Shown piece after piece: positions 1 through 9,079 of a stretch of 64,000 nt of DNA. A program made the position numbers and the translations under genes. Every line of letters begins with the position of its first letter. Positions within the stretch are counted from its first letter, which is position 1. Source of the DNA: Clostridia bacterium (GTDB lineage: Bacteria > Bacillota > Clostridia > Lachnospirales > Lachnospiraceae); NCBI GenBank assembly GCA_910576325.1, contig CAJTIM010000008.1:1-64000 (forward strand), written 5' to 3'. The notes under the pieces are model-generated. The model saw nothing but the letters and a program-made list of their open reading frames with translations, was not told the origin of the DNA and made no database searches.

Positions 1-352
<352 letters not shown>

Positions 353-561
353 AAGTGTTTAATCTTTGGTCAGAACAACTACTAGCTATTCTTCCCGTTC
401 TTACTGTTTTTAGGTCGCTTATCTCTAAGCTGTTCTTGAATGATAATTGCTTTGATTCCTTATAAACCAAAACCTTTATCCATGATTCTCTTTCAGAATT
501 TTCAAGGTTTTACACTGTTTAGTTATCAAGGTTCGCTTGCTGCTGTCTCGTGCGACAGCTT
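353..561 (-). other. rRNA leader region
   Basis: About 210 nt between the rrn promoter and the 16S gene, presumably transcribed as leader. It contains a block (around 490-535) resembling the short linker sequences found around Firmicute rRNA genes. No tRNA or open frame with a ribosome site is seen. Confidence 0.5.
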
Positions 562-565
562 CTAT

Positions 566-594
566 ATACTATCACGTCATTTTTCAATTGTCAA
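566..594 (-). promoter_or_regulatory. rRNA operon promoter
   Basis: Reading the minus strand, a perfect -35 box TTGACA (589-594) is followed after exactly 17 nt by TAGTAT (566-571). It lies about 215 nt upstream of the 16S 5' end, as expected for a leader-containing rrn promoter. The upstream side (595-640) is a run of A/T tracts, the usual form of an UP element. Confidence 0.8.
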
Positions 595-884
595 CACATT
601 TTTTCAAATTTTTTCAAAAAAAATTTTTTTCTATTTTTTTCGCCAATTTTCCCCGCAAAACAGCCTTGTTTTCACAAAGGCTGCCTTACTTTTATCCATC
701 AATTCTAATCTCCGGTTTCGCATCAATCCCCTCCAAACATTCCTCCACCAAGCTTTTATCTAACCTCTGAAATCCCGTATTTCGGTATTTCATATCAAGA
801 TAGCGATATTTATTCGCGGCATAGCAATAACCGGAAAAAATGCAGCCTGCAATACCCCGTATCATTTGCAAGCAGCCGATGCAT

Positions 885-930
885 AATATAAACAACGGAG
901 AGATATGACATGTAAATATCACATCTCTCC
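885..930 (-). terminator. Possible terminator of the lipoprotein gene
   Basis: An inverted repeat with arms GGAGAGAT and ATCTCTCC (897-930) lies 32 nt beyond the stop of the lipoprotein gene, followed on the minus strand by a modest U-rich stretch. The T tract is weak. The stretch 595-885 shows no supported gene. Confidence 0.45.
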
Positions 931-961
931 GCTATCCTTCTTTCTTACAACGCTTTTGGCA

Positions 962-2002
962 TTAGTCTACAAACACTGAATTATATCGATCAATACATTT
1001 ACCCAAAGTCTCGGAAAAATGTCCAAGAGAACCCAACGGCGCACCGGAACCGCTCAAATCCGGAAGTGTTCCGCTCTCCGTCTGCTTGATCATCCACTCC
1101 AACGCCTGAATCAAGCTGTCCAGAAGTCCGTCAAAAGGACGGGAATTGGAAAGGGATTCTTTTACAAGCTGATCGTTGTCAGACGTAGCGGCGTCAAAAT
1201 CCGCCACCACCTGCACCAGCTCATCATACAGAGCCTTGATTTCCGTCAGATCCAGATCGGTCAGATTTTCATCGTTCACGCCCTGATCATAAGCCGCATC
1301 CAAAACCTCCCGGCCAATGGAAATAGCTCTGCTGGCGTTATAGATGATCAGATTTCCTTCCTCCTTCATGCGTTCTTCTTCCTCCGCAATCCTGGAATCC
1401 CCCATCTCATCAATTGCATCCATAAAGTCAGATCCAAGCTCTATAAACGTATCCGCATTTGCATAGACAATTGCATGATACTCCTTCGCCTTCGCATACT
1501 GATTATCTGCATAGTCATAACTGCTGCTGATATCGGAGAAGGTCTCCATAAGCGCCCTCAAAGGCTCCGCCATATCCTTCACCAGCGTATCCATTTCTCC
1601 GTAATCCGGATCCATATCGGCAAGCTGCAGACAGTCGTCCAAAATGTCCGTATTCTTGCCATAGACGCGATAACCATAGGTAAGGCCCGTATCCGGCAGA
1701 AGCGAAAATTCCTCCGCGTAATCCACAACCTCATAATAATAATTGATGGAATCCACGATCTCCACAATATCATTGTTCAGCTCTACATAATAATTGTATT
1801 TAATCAGATCCATCTGCTCCGGGGAAATCTCTTCCTCTTCCGGCGCCGGCTCCTCAGCCTCCGGCTCCACACTCGTCTCTACCTTCGGCGCCTCCGGCTT
1901 TGTCTTGTCCGGCTTCTCTTCCGCCTTTTTCCCGCAAGCGGGTAGGAGAAGTGCAAAAACCATCAGCAGGGCAAGAAATTTTGTTAAAGCTCCTCTTTTC
2001 AT
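962..2002 (-). CDS. Putative lipoprotein, YiiG/DUF3829-like
   Basis: A 346-residue secreted lipoprotein of unknown function. The N-terminus is a lipoprotein signal: basic MKRGALTK, a hydrophobic core and lipobox LPAC with the modified Cys at residue 23. A very acidic Glu/Pro-rich linker (about 24-60) is followed by a predominantly helical domain rich in Tyr, Asp and Glu. The helical part resembles the YiiG/DUF3829 lipoproteins in layout, but this is a recollection of the family and not proven. It is a single gene between the rrn operon and a palindromic repeat, followed by a weak hairpin terminator. The AGGAGG site upstream (around 2012) supports the chosen ATG. Confidence 0.75.
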   Translation of the reverse strand: MKRGALTKFLALLMVFALLLPACGKKAEEKPDKTKPEAPKVETSVEPEAEEPAPEEEEISPEQMDLIKYNYYVELNNDIVEIVDSINYYYEVVDYAEEFSLLPDTGLTYGYRVYGKNTDILDDCLQLADMDPDYGEMDTLVKDMAEPLRALMETFSDISSSYDYADNQYAKAKEYHAIVYANADTFIELGSDFMDAIDEMGDSRIAEEEERMKEEGNLIIYNASRAISIGREVLDAAYDQGVNDENLTDLDLTEIKALYDELVQVVADFDAATSDNDQLVKESLSNSRPFDGLLDSLIQALEWMIKQTESGTLPDLSGSGAPLGSLGHFSETLGKCIDRYNSVFVD

Positions 2003-2103
2003 AATCCAGATACCTCCTGCATAAGATAAAATAAGATGTAACCATTATAGCAAGTTTTTGCCGCTTTGTACATACTTCCGTCAGCTTCGGATGATCTAAT
2101 GCT

Positions 2104-2259
2104 ACCGGTCAGTTACTGTTCACACACCACAGTTCCGCGAGGTGTTTCCGCACATTTTGTGCGGAAATCCCGAGTTTTTCAGCGCAAAATCGCATCTTTT
2201 TGCGATTTCTGTGCATCGCGAAGCGTGTTGCCGATCACGGAGTGAACAGTAACACCGGT
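2104..2259. repeat. Palindromic intergenic repeat, family T, copy 1
   Basis: About 156 bp bounded by inverted ends: ACCGGT plus GTTACTGTTCAC on the left, GTGAACAGTAAC plus ACCGGT on the right. The interior holds two further hairpins (TTTCCGCAC/GTGCGGAAA and AAATCGCA/TGCGATTT). Its core GGAGTGAACAG motif recurs at 24898-24942 and 27473-27512. It lies downstream of the DegV gene and may also terminate transcription. Confidence 0.6.
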
Positions 2260-2280
2260 CACAATGTAAACGCCAACCGC

Positions 2281-3129
2281 TTATTTTGCAAAAAATGCTA
2301 CCGCAATCGCCCCCGGTCCCACATGGGTTCCGATGGTGCTTCCGATACAGTAGGAAGGAATCTCACCAATCTCCCCTTCCCAGAGAAATGCACTGTCCCT
2401 CAGATATTTCTTCAAAAGGCTGTCCTCCAGCCCGGAATATGCCGTCGCATAAGGCATCTCAAAGTCAATACCGCCGGACTTGCTTATAAGCTGCATCAAA
2501 AGGTTATTTCCCTTTTTCGAGCCCATAGCCTTTCCTATCATCTTGACCTCTCCATCCTCAATGGAAATAACCGGTTTAATATGTAGAACAGCGCCGGACA
2601 TAGCCACAGCCGCAGAGATTCTTCCTCCCTTTTGGAGATATTCCAGTGTGCCCAGAAGGGCCATAAGTTTTATCCGCTTTCGAGCCTCTAGAAGCCTCTC
2701 TTCCAGCTCCTTTGCAGTAAGTCCTTCCTTTAGAAGCCGAACCGCATATTGAATCAGAATCCGCTCCCCGATACATACATTGAGACTGTCTACCACAAAC
2801 ACCTTTCCCGGGAAGGAGCGCGCCGCGGATACGGCTCCCGCATAGGTTCCGGAAAGCTTGGAGGATAAGGTGATTACAACCACCTCACTGCCATCCGCCG
2901 TAAGCTCGGTAAAACATTCCTCAAATTGAAACATAGTGATTTGGCTTGTGGTGGGAAGCTCGCTGCTCTCTATGAGCTTCTCAAAAAATGCCGTGCCGGA
3001 CAGATCGATGCCATCCGCATAGGTCTTATCTCCAAATTGGATGGACATGGGTATCATATGAACACCCAGCGCTTCCGCTTCCTTCAAATCAATATCCGAT
3101 GCAGAATCCACTACCAGCTTTACTGCCAT
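2281..3129 (-). CDS. DegV family fatty-acid-binding protein
   Basis: A 282-residue cytoplasmic protein of the DegV/FakB fold, the usual family length. Members bind a single fatty acid and, where FakA is present, present it for phosphorylation. Visible family features are the N-terminal VVDSASDI stretch, the TSQITMFQFEECF region lining the lipid pocket, the KLSGTYAGA loop and a C-terminal domain ending with the IGTHVGPGAIAVAFF segment. No FakA kinase is visible in the window, so the partner is unknown. The start is fixed by AGGAGG nine bases upstream. A ~117-nt palindromic repeat (R1) sits immediately before that ribosome site, so it lies in the 5' untranslated region. Confidence 0.92.
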   Translation of the reverse strand: MAVKLVVDSASDIDLKEAEALGVHMIPMSIQFGDKTYADGIDLSGTAFFEKLIESSELPTTSQITMFQFEECFTELTADGSEVVVITLSSKLSGTYAGAVSAARSFPGKVFVVDSLNVCIGERILIQYAVRLLKEGLTAKELEERLLEARKRIKLMALLGTLEYLQKGGRISAAVAMSGAVLHIKPVISIEDGEVKMIGKAMGSKKGNNLLMQLISKSGGIDFEMPYATAYSGLEDSLLKKYLRDSAFLWEGEIGEIPSYCIGSTIGTHVGPGAIAVAFFAK

Positions 3130-3148
3130 AATATAAACCTCCTATTTG

Positions 3149-3265
3149 AGTCGCTGCGCGACGGCACTGAAGGGTAAAGTCACTTCGGCGCACCTGTGAT
3201 GAGAGAAACTTTTATTCGAAAGGACACTGATAAAAGTTCCTCTCGTGCGCCTTTGCGACTTTACC
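3149..3265 (-). repeat. Palindromic element R, copy R1, in the 5' UTR of the DegV gene
   Basis: About 117 nt forming a nested hairpin: outer arms GTAAAGTCGC/GCGACTTTAC, middle arms GCGCAC/GTGCGC, inner arms GAGAAACTTTTAT/ATAAAAGTTCCTC. It ends 20 nt before the DegV ATG with a small GTCGC-GCA-GCGAC hairpin. A truncated start of a further unit (AGTCGCTGCG) follows at 3273. Other copies are at 5605-5727, 5728-5847 and 21816-21932. Confidence 0.85.
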
Positions 3266-3390
3266 AGACTCTAGTCGCTGCGATACAGCTCTTTTTTATC
3301 TACTGTCTATATTCCTATCACATCCCTGTAAAAATATCAACCGCTATTTTTTCCTGATACTCTCAGAGACTTCCGGACACAGCGCCATTT

Positions 3391-3422
3391 AGAAAAGGGA
3401 CATGGCAGCCGCCACATCCCTT
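3391..3422 (-). terminator. Terminator of the nucleoside operon
   Basis: On the minus strand GGGATGTGGC pairs with GCCATGTCCC through two G-U wobbles and is followed by TTTTCT. The plus-strand transcript would have mismatches at those positions, so the signal points to minus-strand termination, 62 nt after the ribokinase stop. Confidence 0.65.
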
Positions 3423-3483
3423 CGCTTCCTTTTCTTTGACAGCGCGCCAAGCGTAAAGCCGACACGCTTATTTTACTTATGTA

Positions 3484-4386
3484 TCAAAACGAAATCTCCT
3501 CTACTTCCTTTAAAACCGGAATTGAGGGCGAAGCCCCCAGCCTCGTCACGGCAATGGCTGAAGCGCGGGACGCCATATCCATAGCCTCCCGAACAGGAAG
3601 CCCTCTTAAGATTCCTCCGATAAAGTATCCGGTAAAAGTATCCCCGGCAGCTGTGGTATCCACAGCCTTCACCTTGTAAGAGGACTGCGTAAAGGTCTCA
3701 TTCTGATCCATATAGATAGCGCCCTCTTTTCCCAGGGTCAATACTATCACCGCATTGGGGAAGCACTCCATTAAGGCCCTACCAAGCTCTTCCTTGTCAA
3801 AGCCTTCCTGAATCTCCCGATTTAGGATCTGTCCCGCTTCGATCTCATTGAGCATAAAATAGTCCACATACGCAAGCGGCAGCCTGCGGATCTTTTCATT
3901 CATAGGCGAAGGATTCAGCACAATCTTAAGCCCTTTTTCATGAGCCTGTTCCACAATATAGGTCAGCTCATTGATCTCATTTTGCAGTACCAGGAAATCC
4001 CCTTTCTCGCAGCGGCCCATAACTTCGTCCACCTGCTCCCTGGTAATGGCCTGGTTTGCCCCGCCATAAAGAAGGATACAGTTGTCTCCCTCTTTGTCAT
4101 TCTGAATGATTGCATTGCCGGTTCTTGTGTCAGTCAAAATAGTAACACAGTCCGTATTGACACCGGCATCCTCCATCTGCTTTAAAAGAAATCTTCCGTC
4201 CTCTCCGATGGAGCCTGCATGCCAGGTCTCAACACCCGCCTTGGCCAGCGCTATCGACTGATTCAATCCTTTCCCGCCGCTGAAAACTTGAAGGGAATCG
4301 GAAGACAGCGTCTCCCCTTTTTGTACAAAATGATCCACCTTATACGTATAATCAATATTCAATGAGCCAAAACAGATTACCTTCAT
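3484..4386 (-). CDS. rbsK: Ribokinase
   Basis: A 300-residue PfkB-family sugar kinase that phosphorylates ribose to ribose 5-phosphate with ATP. It has the N-terminal substrate motif (GSLNIDYTYKVD), the GGKGLNQ signature near residues 37-43 and the C-terminal catalytic/anion-hole motif DTTAAGDTFTGYF, which is the same DTTAAGDTF seen in classical ribokinases. Length is normal. It is the last gene of the nucleoside operon. The nucleoside hydrolase upstream in the operon would release free ribose, which gives this kinase its job. A wobble-stabilised terminator follows. Confidence 0.92.
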   Translation of the reverse strand: MKVICFGSLNIDYTYKVDHFVQKGETLSSDSLQVFSGGKGLNQSIALAKAGVETWHAGSIGEDGRFLLKQMEDAGVNTDCVTILTDTRTGNAIIQNDKEGDNCILLYGGANQAITREQVDEVMGRCEKGDFLVLQNEINELTYIVEQAHEKGLKIVLNPSPMNEKIRRLPLAYVDYFMLNEIEAGQILNREIQEGFDKEELGRALMECFPNAVIVLTLGKEGAIYMDQNETFTQSSYKVKAVDTTAAGDTFTGYFIGGILRGLPVREAMDMASRASAIAVTRLGASPSIPVLKEVEEISF

Positions 4387-4455
4387 TACCCGTTCTCCTT
4401 CTTTTTTTCCATAACATCATACCATACTGTTCATTTCATGACAAGCAACATAATT

Positions 4456-5586
4456 CTATCCGGGCATTTTCTGCCGCATCAATTTCTGCAGTACCTGAAT
4501 TGCATCCTCATATTTCTTCACGCTGACATATTCATTGGGCTTATGTGCCATAGACGGCTCCCCTGGTCCAAACAGCAGAATCTTCTTTTCTCCCGCCCGG
4601 TCCAAAACGGAAGCATCCGTAAAGAAATTGACGCCGATATCGCTTCCTTCGTATCCATATGACTGAAGAAGCCTGCGAAGCGTTGAAGGCAGCCAGTCCA
4701 GGCTGTCAATCTCAATAGCGCGGCGATCGTTTAAAACGGCAAATTCCGCCGCAAAACCGGGTTCCTTTTCCTGCTCCTTCAAAAGAAGCTCTTCGGCCTT
4801 CTCAAGCACCATCTCTTTTGTCAGCCCGGGAACCATGCGAATATCCATTCGAATCCCGCACTCGTCCGGCGTCATATTCATAGCCACGCCGCCCTGAATC
4901 ATGGTAATCTGCGCCGTAGACGCTCCAAGGATCTGAGAGGTAAAGCTTTGTACATAAGCCTTAAGCCCTGACGCCAGCTCCACTCCATAGTCTACCGCGT
5001 TGATTCCCTCCTGGGGATAGGCTCCGTGACTGGTCCTTCCCTTTGTGCGGATCTCAAGCCAGAGACACCCCTTTTGTGCAACTCCCAGACTCATATTCGT
5101 CGGTTCGCCCACCAAAAGGTATTCCGCATCCATCATTCCGTCCTTAAGGACTGACGACGCGCCCAGGCCATTCTTCTCCTCGTCGCAGGTTCCGATAAAT
5201 TGAATATCATAAGCCGGCGGCTCCGGTGTATGACACAGCGCATACACCATAGCTGCCAACCCACTTTTCATATCCGAAGCACCTCGGGCAAAAAGCCTGC
5301 CATCCTTTAGAACGGCCGCTGCCGGATCGGTCTCCCATTCCTCCAAATTACCATAAGGCACCGTATCCAAATGTCCGTTCCAGATCATGCGCCGGCCGGA
5401 ATCCGTTCCCGGTATATAAGCCAGCACATTTGCATGATTTTCATCCAGGTACTGAACACGGGACTCTATCCCATGCTTCTGAAAGTAATCCGCCAGGTAT
5501 TCGGCCACCCGGCTTTCCCGATCTTTGGAATTTACGGACGGAATCTCAAGCAGCGCTTTTAACAAATTCAAAGCCTTATTTTCCAA
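4456..5586 (-). CDS. M20 family metallopeptidase (ArgE/DapE type)
   Basis: A 376-residue dinuclear-zinc hydrolase of the ArgE/DapE/CPG2 group, which removes acyl groups or cleaves small amide substrates; the actual substrate is unknown. Metal ligands appear in the expected order: WNGHLDTVP (His), GASDMKSG (bridging Asp), CDEEKNG (catalytic Glu pair), GEPTN, a dimerisation-domain SHGAYPQ and the final AHKPNEYV His. The start is TTG, chosen because AGGGGG lies seven bases upstream and no in-frame ATG precedes the conserved region. Two tandem R elements lie just before this ribosome site. A second M20 gene (6775-8055) is in the same operon. Confidence 0.88.
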   Translation of the reverse strand: MENKALNLLKALLEIPSVNSKDRESRVAEYLADYFQKHGIESRVQYLDENHANVLAYIPGTDSGRRMIWNGHLDTVPYGNLEEWETDPAAAVLKDGRLFARGASDMKSGLAAMVYALCHTPEPPAYDIQFIGTCDEEKNGLGASSVLKDGMMDAEYLLVGEPTNMSLGVAQKGCLWLEIRTKGRTSHGAYPQEGINAVDYGVELASGLKAYVQSFTSQILGASTAQITMIQGGVAMNMTPDECGIRMDIRMVPGLTKEMVLEKAEELLLKEQEKEPGFAAEFAVLNDRRAIEIDSLDWLPSTLRRLLQSYGYEGSDIGVNFFTDASVLDRAGEKKILLFGPGEPSMAHKPNEYVSVKKYEDAIQVLQKLMRQKMPG

Positions 5587-5604
5587 TGTACTTCCCCCTA
5601 TTGT

Positions 5605-5727
5605 AGTCGCTGCGCGACGGCACTAAAGGGTAAAGCCGCTTCGACACACCTGTGATGTGAGAAACTTTTATTCGAAAGGGCACTCATAAAAGTTTCTCTC
5701 GTGCGCCTTTGCGGCTTTACCATTGAA
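5605..5727 (-). repeat. Palindromic element R, copy R2 (first unit of a tandem pair)
   Basis: A 123-bp unit beginning AGTCGCTGCGCGACGGC on the plus strand and ending with GCGGCTTTACC plus a short tail. It starts 19 nt before the TTG start of the M20 gene. Arms GTAAAGCCGC/GCGGCTTTAC and GAGAAACTTTTAT/ATAAAAGTTTCTC form a long nested hairpin. Confidence 0.88.
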
Positions 5728-5847
5728 AGTCGCTGCGCGACGGCGCTAAAGGGTAAAGCCGCTTCGACACACCTGTGATGTGAGAAACTTTTATTCGAAA
5801 GGGCACTCATAAAAGTTTCTCTCGTGCGCCTTTGCGGCTTTACCATT
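5728..5847 (-). repeat. Palindromic element R, copy R3 (second unit of the tandem pair)
   Basis: Nearly identical to R2 (one obvious difference is CGGCGCT for CGGCACT near the left end), giving a direct repeat with 123-bp period. The close match suggests a recent duplication. It lies in the spacer between the GATase1-like gene and the M20 gene. Confidence 0.88.
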
Positions 5848-5888
5848 TAATAAGCTTAGATTTCATTACCGGTACATTCGGCAAATAA

Positions 5889-6635
5889 TTAGATTTCCTT
5901 TGTCAGCCACTTTGCCAGATTCTGGAACAGCACGTCATAGCCTTCCCACTCGCAGAACTCAGGCGGCGCCCAGTGAGGCGCACAGTCCGTTGTAAATACG
6001 GCGGAACGTCCCTCGCCATAGGTTCCAAGAGCAATAAAAGGATCTTCCTCCACAGTTGCAAGAAGTTCTGCGCCGTCACGGATTACAGTCTTATTGTAGC
6101 CAAGCACTCTCGGCCACTCGCCAAGTCCCTTCAATACGGGATGCTCCTTTACGGTTACGGGACGAACGCCCTCGCAGTGCTCCATTCTGTCGTCAACGGA
6201 AAGAACGGTAACGGGAAGCACCTCCTGTACGGCGGTATCCTGCCATTTGCCCTTTGCATCTACACCGGAGAAGGTCATGTAGCCGCCTACCATCAGAAGT
6301 GAACCGCCCTGCAGAACGTAATCACGGATAAGGTTACAGCGGTTGGGCTTCATCTCGCTTCTGGTAAAGGTTGCCGTGGGCAGAAGCAGGGTGTTCGCAC
6401 CGATATCGGAAAGGATAATCAGATCATACTCTTTAAGCTCCTCCAGGGTAAAGGGGAACTCCTCCATAGCCAGATGGTTGGGAAGGAAGGTAAAGTCATA
6501 GCCTCCGCGCTCCATAGCTGCCTTCAGATACTGCTCGCCTGTCTCGTATACGGAAGTAAAAAATGTGTCAAAGCCTTTCACATGAGTTGTGTGGCTCATC
6601 CAGGATTCTCCTGCTAAAAGTATTTTTTTTGCCAT
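5889..6635 (-). CDS. GATase1-like protein (PF07090 type)
   Basis: A 248-residue cytoplasmic protein with a class I glutamine amidotransferase-like Rossmann fold of the putative GATase1-like group. Supporting segments are the N-terminal KILLAGESW, the YDLIILSDIGANTLLL strand-loop, YVLQGGSLLMVGGYMTFSG and the C-terminal GRSAVFTTDCAPHW. I see no classical G-x-C-x-G nucleophile elbow, so amidotransferase activity is doubtful. It sits between the two M20 hydrolases of the nucleoside operon, suggesting a role in the same catabolic route. The start has AAGGAG eight bases upstream. A palindromic S element ends 26 nt before the start. Confidence 0.8.
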   Translation of the reverse strand: MAKKILLAGESWMSHTTHVKGFDTFFTSVYETGEQYLKAAMERGGYDFTFLPNHLAMEEFPFTLEELKEYDLIILSDIGANTLLLPTATFTRSEMKPNRCNLIRDYVLQGGSLLMVGGYMTFSGVDAKGKWQDTAVQEVLPVTVLSVDDRMEHCEGVRPVTVKEHPVLKGLGEWPRVLGYNKTVIRDGAELLATVEEDPFIALGTYGEGRSAVFTTDCAPHWAPPEFCEWEGYDVLFQNLAKWLTKEI

Positions 6636-6660
6636 TGTTCAATCTCCTTATCTTAGTTCC

Positions 6661-6752
6661 GTAATATCCTTCCGGCACACCCTGATCTAAATCAATTCCC
6701 GGCCGCTTAATGCTGCGCCTGTAAATTGATTTGTGCACTGTCAGGATATTAC
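6661..6752 (-). repeat. Palindromic element S, copy S1
   Basis: About 92 nt with perfect outer arms GTAATATCCT/AGGATATTAC and inner complementarity between TCAATT and AATTGA stretches. A related copy occurs at 31830-31921. Both lie 24-26 nt upstream of a minus-strand start codon in an operon spacer, in the same orientation. Confidence 0.75.
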
Positions 6753-6774
6753 TGATTTTTAATTCCTACTATTT

Positions 6775-8055
6775 TTAGTTCTTACTATCTTTACACCACT
6801 CTAAAATCGTATTGGCATACACCAAAATGGACTGCAGGTATGCTTCTACACTCACCCACTCATCCACACTATGACACTCGGAAAGATTCCCGGGGCCGAA
6901 CTGGATGGTTGGACAGCCGGCGATATTGCGCCACAGTCTGGAATCACAGCCGGAGGGAGAGCCTACAATCTTAATGTCTCTTCCCATCATATCCTTATAT
7001 GCACCCAGAAATGTCTTCACAAATGCATGGTCCGGCTCCATCTCAAAACCGTTGCCCGCCTGATACATTGTAACCTTAGGGGGATGCTCCTGCATCCAGG
7101 GATCGGCCTGAGCCGTCCGGCTGACCGTATCCGTAAATTCCTTCACGACCTGATCGTGGCTCATCTGATTGGGAATAAAATGCACACAGGTGGAAAATTC
7201 ACACTCGCCGGGAACCGTAGAACCCGCCGTGCCGCCCTTGATAACGCCGATATTCAGATTGGGCGCCGGAAGCAACGGATGCTTATACTGAAGCAGCCAG
7301 TCATGTTCCTTTTCATTCAATGCCTGAATCACCTTAATCGCTTTGTCAATGGCGCTGACGCCATTCTTCTTTCCGCCGGAATGACAGGCTCTTCCCTCAA
7401 ACTCTACTTTAAAAAACACCCATCCCATATGGGCCAGTATCAGCTCGTCACTGCTGCCCTCGCAGTTGATCACACCGTCCGCCTTAAGGCCGCGCATCAC
7501 TGCCTGCATGGAGCCGTTGCCACCGCCCTCTTCATCGCACACCGAGGTAATGATTACATCTCCGGGAAGCTCGCAGCCCGCATCCTGCAAAAGCTTAACT
7601 GCCATAGCGGAGGCCATCAGTCCGGCCTTCATATCCGCCGCGCCCCGGCCATACAGCTTGTCGCCGATGATCACCGGTTCATAGGGAGGATGGGTCCAGC
7701 CGTCCGCCTCATCCGCAGGCATTACGTCAATATGGCTGTTAAAGAGAAGGCTTTTCCCTCCTTCCTTTCCCTGAAAGGTCGCATAGACATTGTACCGGTC
7801 CGTCTGGTCATGGCCCAGGTTTCCCTCCTGATGCTCCCTTAAGCATGCTTCGATGACAGCCTCCTCCATCGGGTCTTTCTCAATCTTGGACGCACCCATC
7901 TCCTCAAAGAGCTTCACCATATAATCCTGGCCCTCTTTTTCCAGACCGCCGCCGATCCCATGACCAATGTCATGGGTATCGATGGCAAGAAGATCCATTA
8001 AACGCCGTATGTACTGCTCTTTATTTTTTTCTAATACTTCCTTTAGACTTTCCAT
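6775..8055 (-). CDS. M20 family metallohydrolase (ArgE/DapE type)
   Basis: A 426-residue zinc hydrolase, larger than its operon neighbour at 4456-5586. Ligand motifs are NSHIDVMP, GAADMKAG, VCDEEGGGNG, a CEGSSD stretch, the dimerisation-domain ACHSGGK and the C-terminal ECHSVDEWV. The family removes N-acyl or N-carbamoyl groups or cleaves dipeptide-like amides; which one cannot be told here. It follows the nucleoside hydrolase with an 18-nt gap. In this setting a role in base or N-substituted nucleoside degradation (for example an N-carbamoyl intermediate) is a speculation from position only. Confidence 0.87.
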   Translation of the reverse strand: MESLKEVLEKNKEQYIRRLMDLLAIDTHDIGHGIGGGLEKEGQDYMVKLFEEMGASKIEKDPMEEAVIEACLREHQEGNLGHDQTDRYNVYATFQGKEGGKSLLFNSHIDVMPADEADGWTHPPYEPVIIGDKLYGRGAADMKAGLMASAMAVKLLQDAGCELPGDVIITSVCDEEGGGNGSMQAVMRGLKADGVINCEGSSDELILAHMGWVFFKVEFEGRACHSGGKKNGVSAIDKAIKVIQALNEKEHDWLLQYKHPLLPAPNLNIGVIKGGTAGSTVPGECEFSTCVHFIPNQMSHDQVVKEFTDTVSRTAQADPWMQEHPPKVTMYQAGNGFEMEPDHAFVKTFLGAYKDMMGRDIKIVGSPSGCDSRLWRNIAGCPTIQFGPGNLSECHSVDEWVSVEAYLQSILVYANTILEWCKDSKN

Positions 8056-8073
8056 TCATGAATCCCTTTCACT

Positions 8074-9006
8074 CTAGCTGTAAAGGCGAAGTCCTTCCTC
8101 AATAATATCCCAGAACTTCTCCGCATCAATGCCGATAGCCACATCTGCCGTAGCCGGAAGCTGCTGATATCCGAAGAAATCGCAGTTTGTTCTTCCGTAG
8201 GACTGGGTGCTTCTGATATCAATCTGCACATTCATAGGCTTTACTTCCACAACGGAAGGATCGATCAGGTAAGCGATGGTAACCGGATCGTGAAGGGGAC
8301 CGCCCTCCCAGCCGAACACTTCCTTCTGGGATTTGCAGAAATGTCCCATGAGATCCACAAAGAGCTTGGATGCATGGTTTCCAATCTTGCCCATACGCTC
8401 AACAATGCTGGGATAGCAGAGAACCTGTCTCGTCACATCCAGTCCCATCATGGTAATGGGTCTGCCGGATGTAAAGCATACATAAGCCGCATCTGCGTCC
8501 GCAATAATGTTAAACTCTGCCGCCGGCGTCACATTGCCGTTCGTATAGGCGCCGCCCATCAGAACGATCTGCTTAATCTTATCAACAATCTTAGGCTCCA
8601 TACGGATCGCCATGCCCAGATTGGTCATAGGCCCTGTGGTAACCACCGTGATATCGCCGTCGGACTCCATCAGGGTGCGGATAATATAGGACACCGCATG
8701 CTCCTTTTCAAGCTCTTTGGTCAGAGGAGCAAATACCGGGCCGTCCAGACCGGTCTCTCCATGAATATCGCCCGCCGTCATCTTCTCCCGAATCATGGGA
8801 CGGTCGCAGCCTGCGTACACCGGTACGTCAATCCCTAAGCACTGAACAATATTGCGCGCATTGCGCTCCGTGTTCTCAAGAGTCTGATTTCCTGCCACTA
8901 CGGTAATTCCCAGAAGATCAATCTTCGGGCTCTTTGCCGCCAGTGTAATCGCAACCGCATCATCATGTCCCGGATCGCAGTCCAGAATTATCTTAATCTT
9001 ATCCAT
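8074..9006 (-). CDS. Inosine-uridine preferring nucleoside hydrolase
   Basis: A 310-residue enzyme that splits the N-glycosidic bond of ribonucleosides into base and ribose. It carries the hallmark Ca-binding motif DCDPGHDDA at residues 9-17, the VAGNQTLENTERNA helix, the GGAYTNGNVTPAAEFNI active-site segment and the late HDPVTIAYLID aspartate. I start it at the ATG at 9006, because GAGGA lies nine bases upstream; a TTG three codons earlier has no ribosome site. It follows the permease gene after a GC-rich hairpin. Together with the importer upstream and ribokinase downstream it defines the purpose of the operon. Confidence 0.94.
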   Translation of the reverse strand: MDKIKIILDCDPGHDDAVAITLAAKSPKIDLLGITVVAGNQTLENTERNARNIVQCLGIDVPVYAGCDRPMIREKMTAGDIHGETGLDGPVFAPLTKELEKEHAVSYIIRTLMESDGDITVVTTGPMTNLGMAIRMEPKIVDKIKQIVLMGGAYTNGNVTPAAEFNIIADADAAYVCFTSGRPITMMGLDVTRQVLCYPSIVERMGKIGNHASKLFVDLMGHFCKSQKEVFGWEGGPLHDPVTIAYLIDPSVVEVKPMNVQIDIRSTQSYGRTNCDFFGYQQLPATADVAIGIDAEKFWDIIEEGLRLYS

Positions 9007-9038
9007 TTTAAACAATCCTCTTTCTTTTCTTAATTTTC

Positions 9039-9068
9039 ATGCGGCCGGCAGGTCAAAACCGGCCGCAT
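9039..9068 (-). promoter_or_regulatory. Intercistronic GC hairpin
   Basis: A perfect inverted repeat ATGCGGCCGG/CCGGCCGCAT lies between the permease stop (9080) and the nucleoside hydrolase start. The U run after it is weak, so it is more likely a processing or stabilising stem, or a partial attenuator, than a full terminator. Confidence 0.55.
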
Positions 9069-9079
9069 CTTCATTTACA

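Noticed and set aside
692..922. 76-codon minus-strand frame upstream of the rRNA promoter, ending ECLEGIDAKPEIRIDG
   Set aside because: The end reads like coding sequence, but the start lies inside the hairpin after the lipoprotein gene and has no ribosome site. It may be a remnant of a lost gene; not strong enough to list.
1019..1945. 308-codon plus-strand frame opposite the first lipoprotein
   Set aside because: Lys/Arg/Ile-rich antisense shadow of a clear lipoprotein gene, with no ribosome site.
5598..5846. 82-codon frame with an internal exact repeat across the tandem R elements
   Set aside because: It is produced by the 123-bp repeat having a length divisible by three; no ribosome site, and other R copies do not keep the frame.
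5605..5847. CRISPR array
   Set aside because: Two 123-bp units without spacers are a tandem duplication of a palindromic element, not a CRISPR. No cas genes are present.
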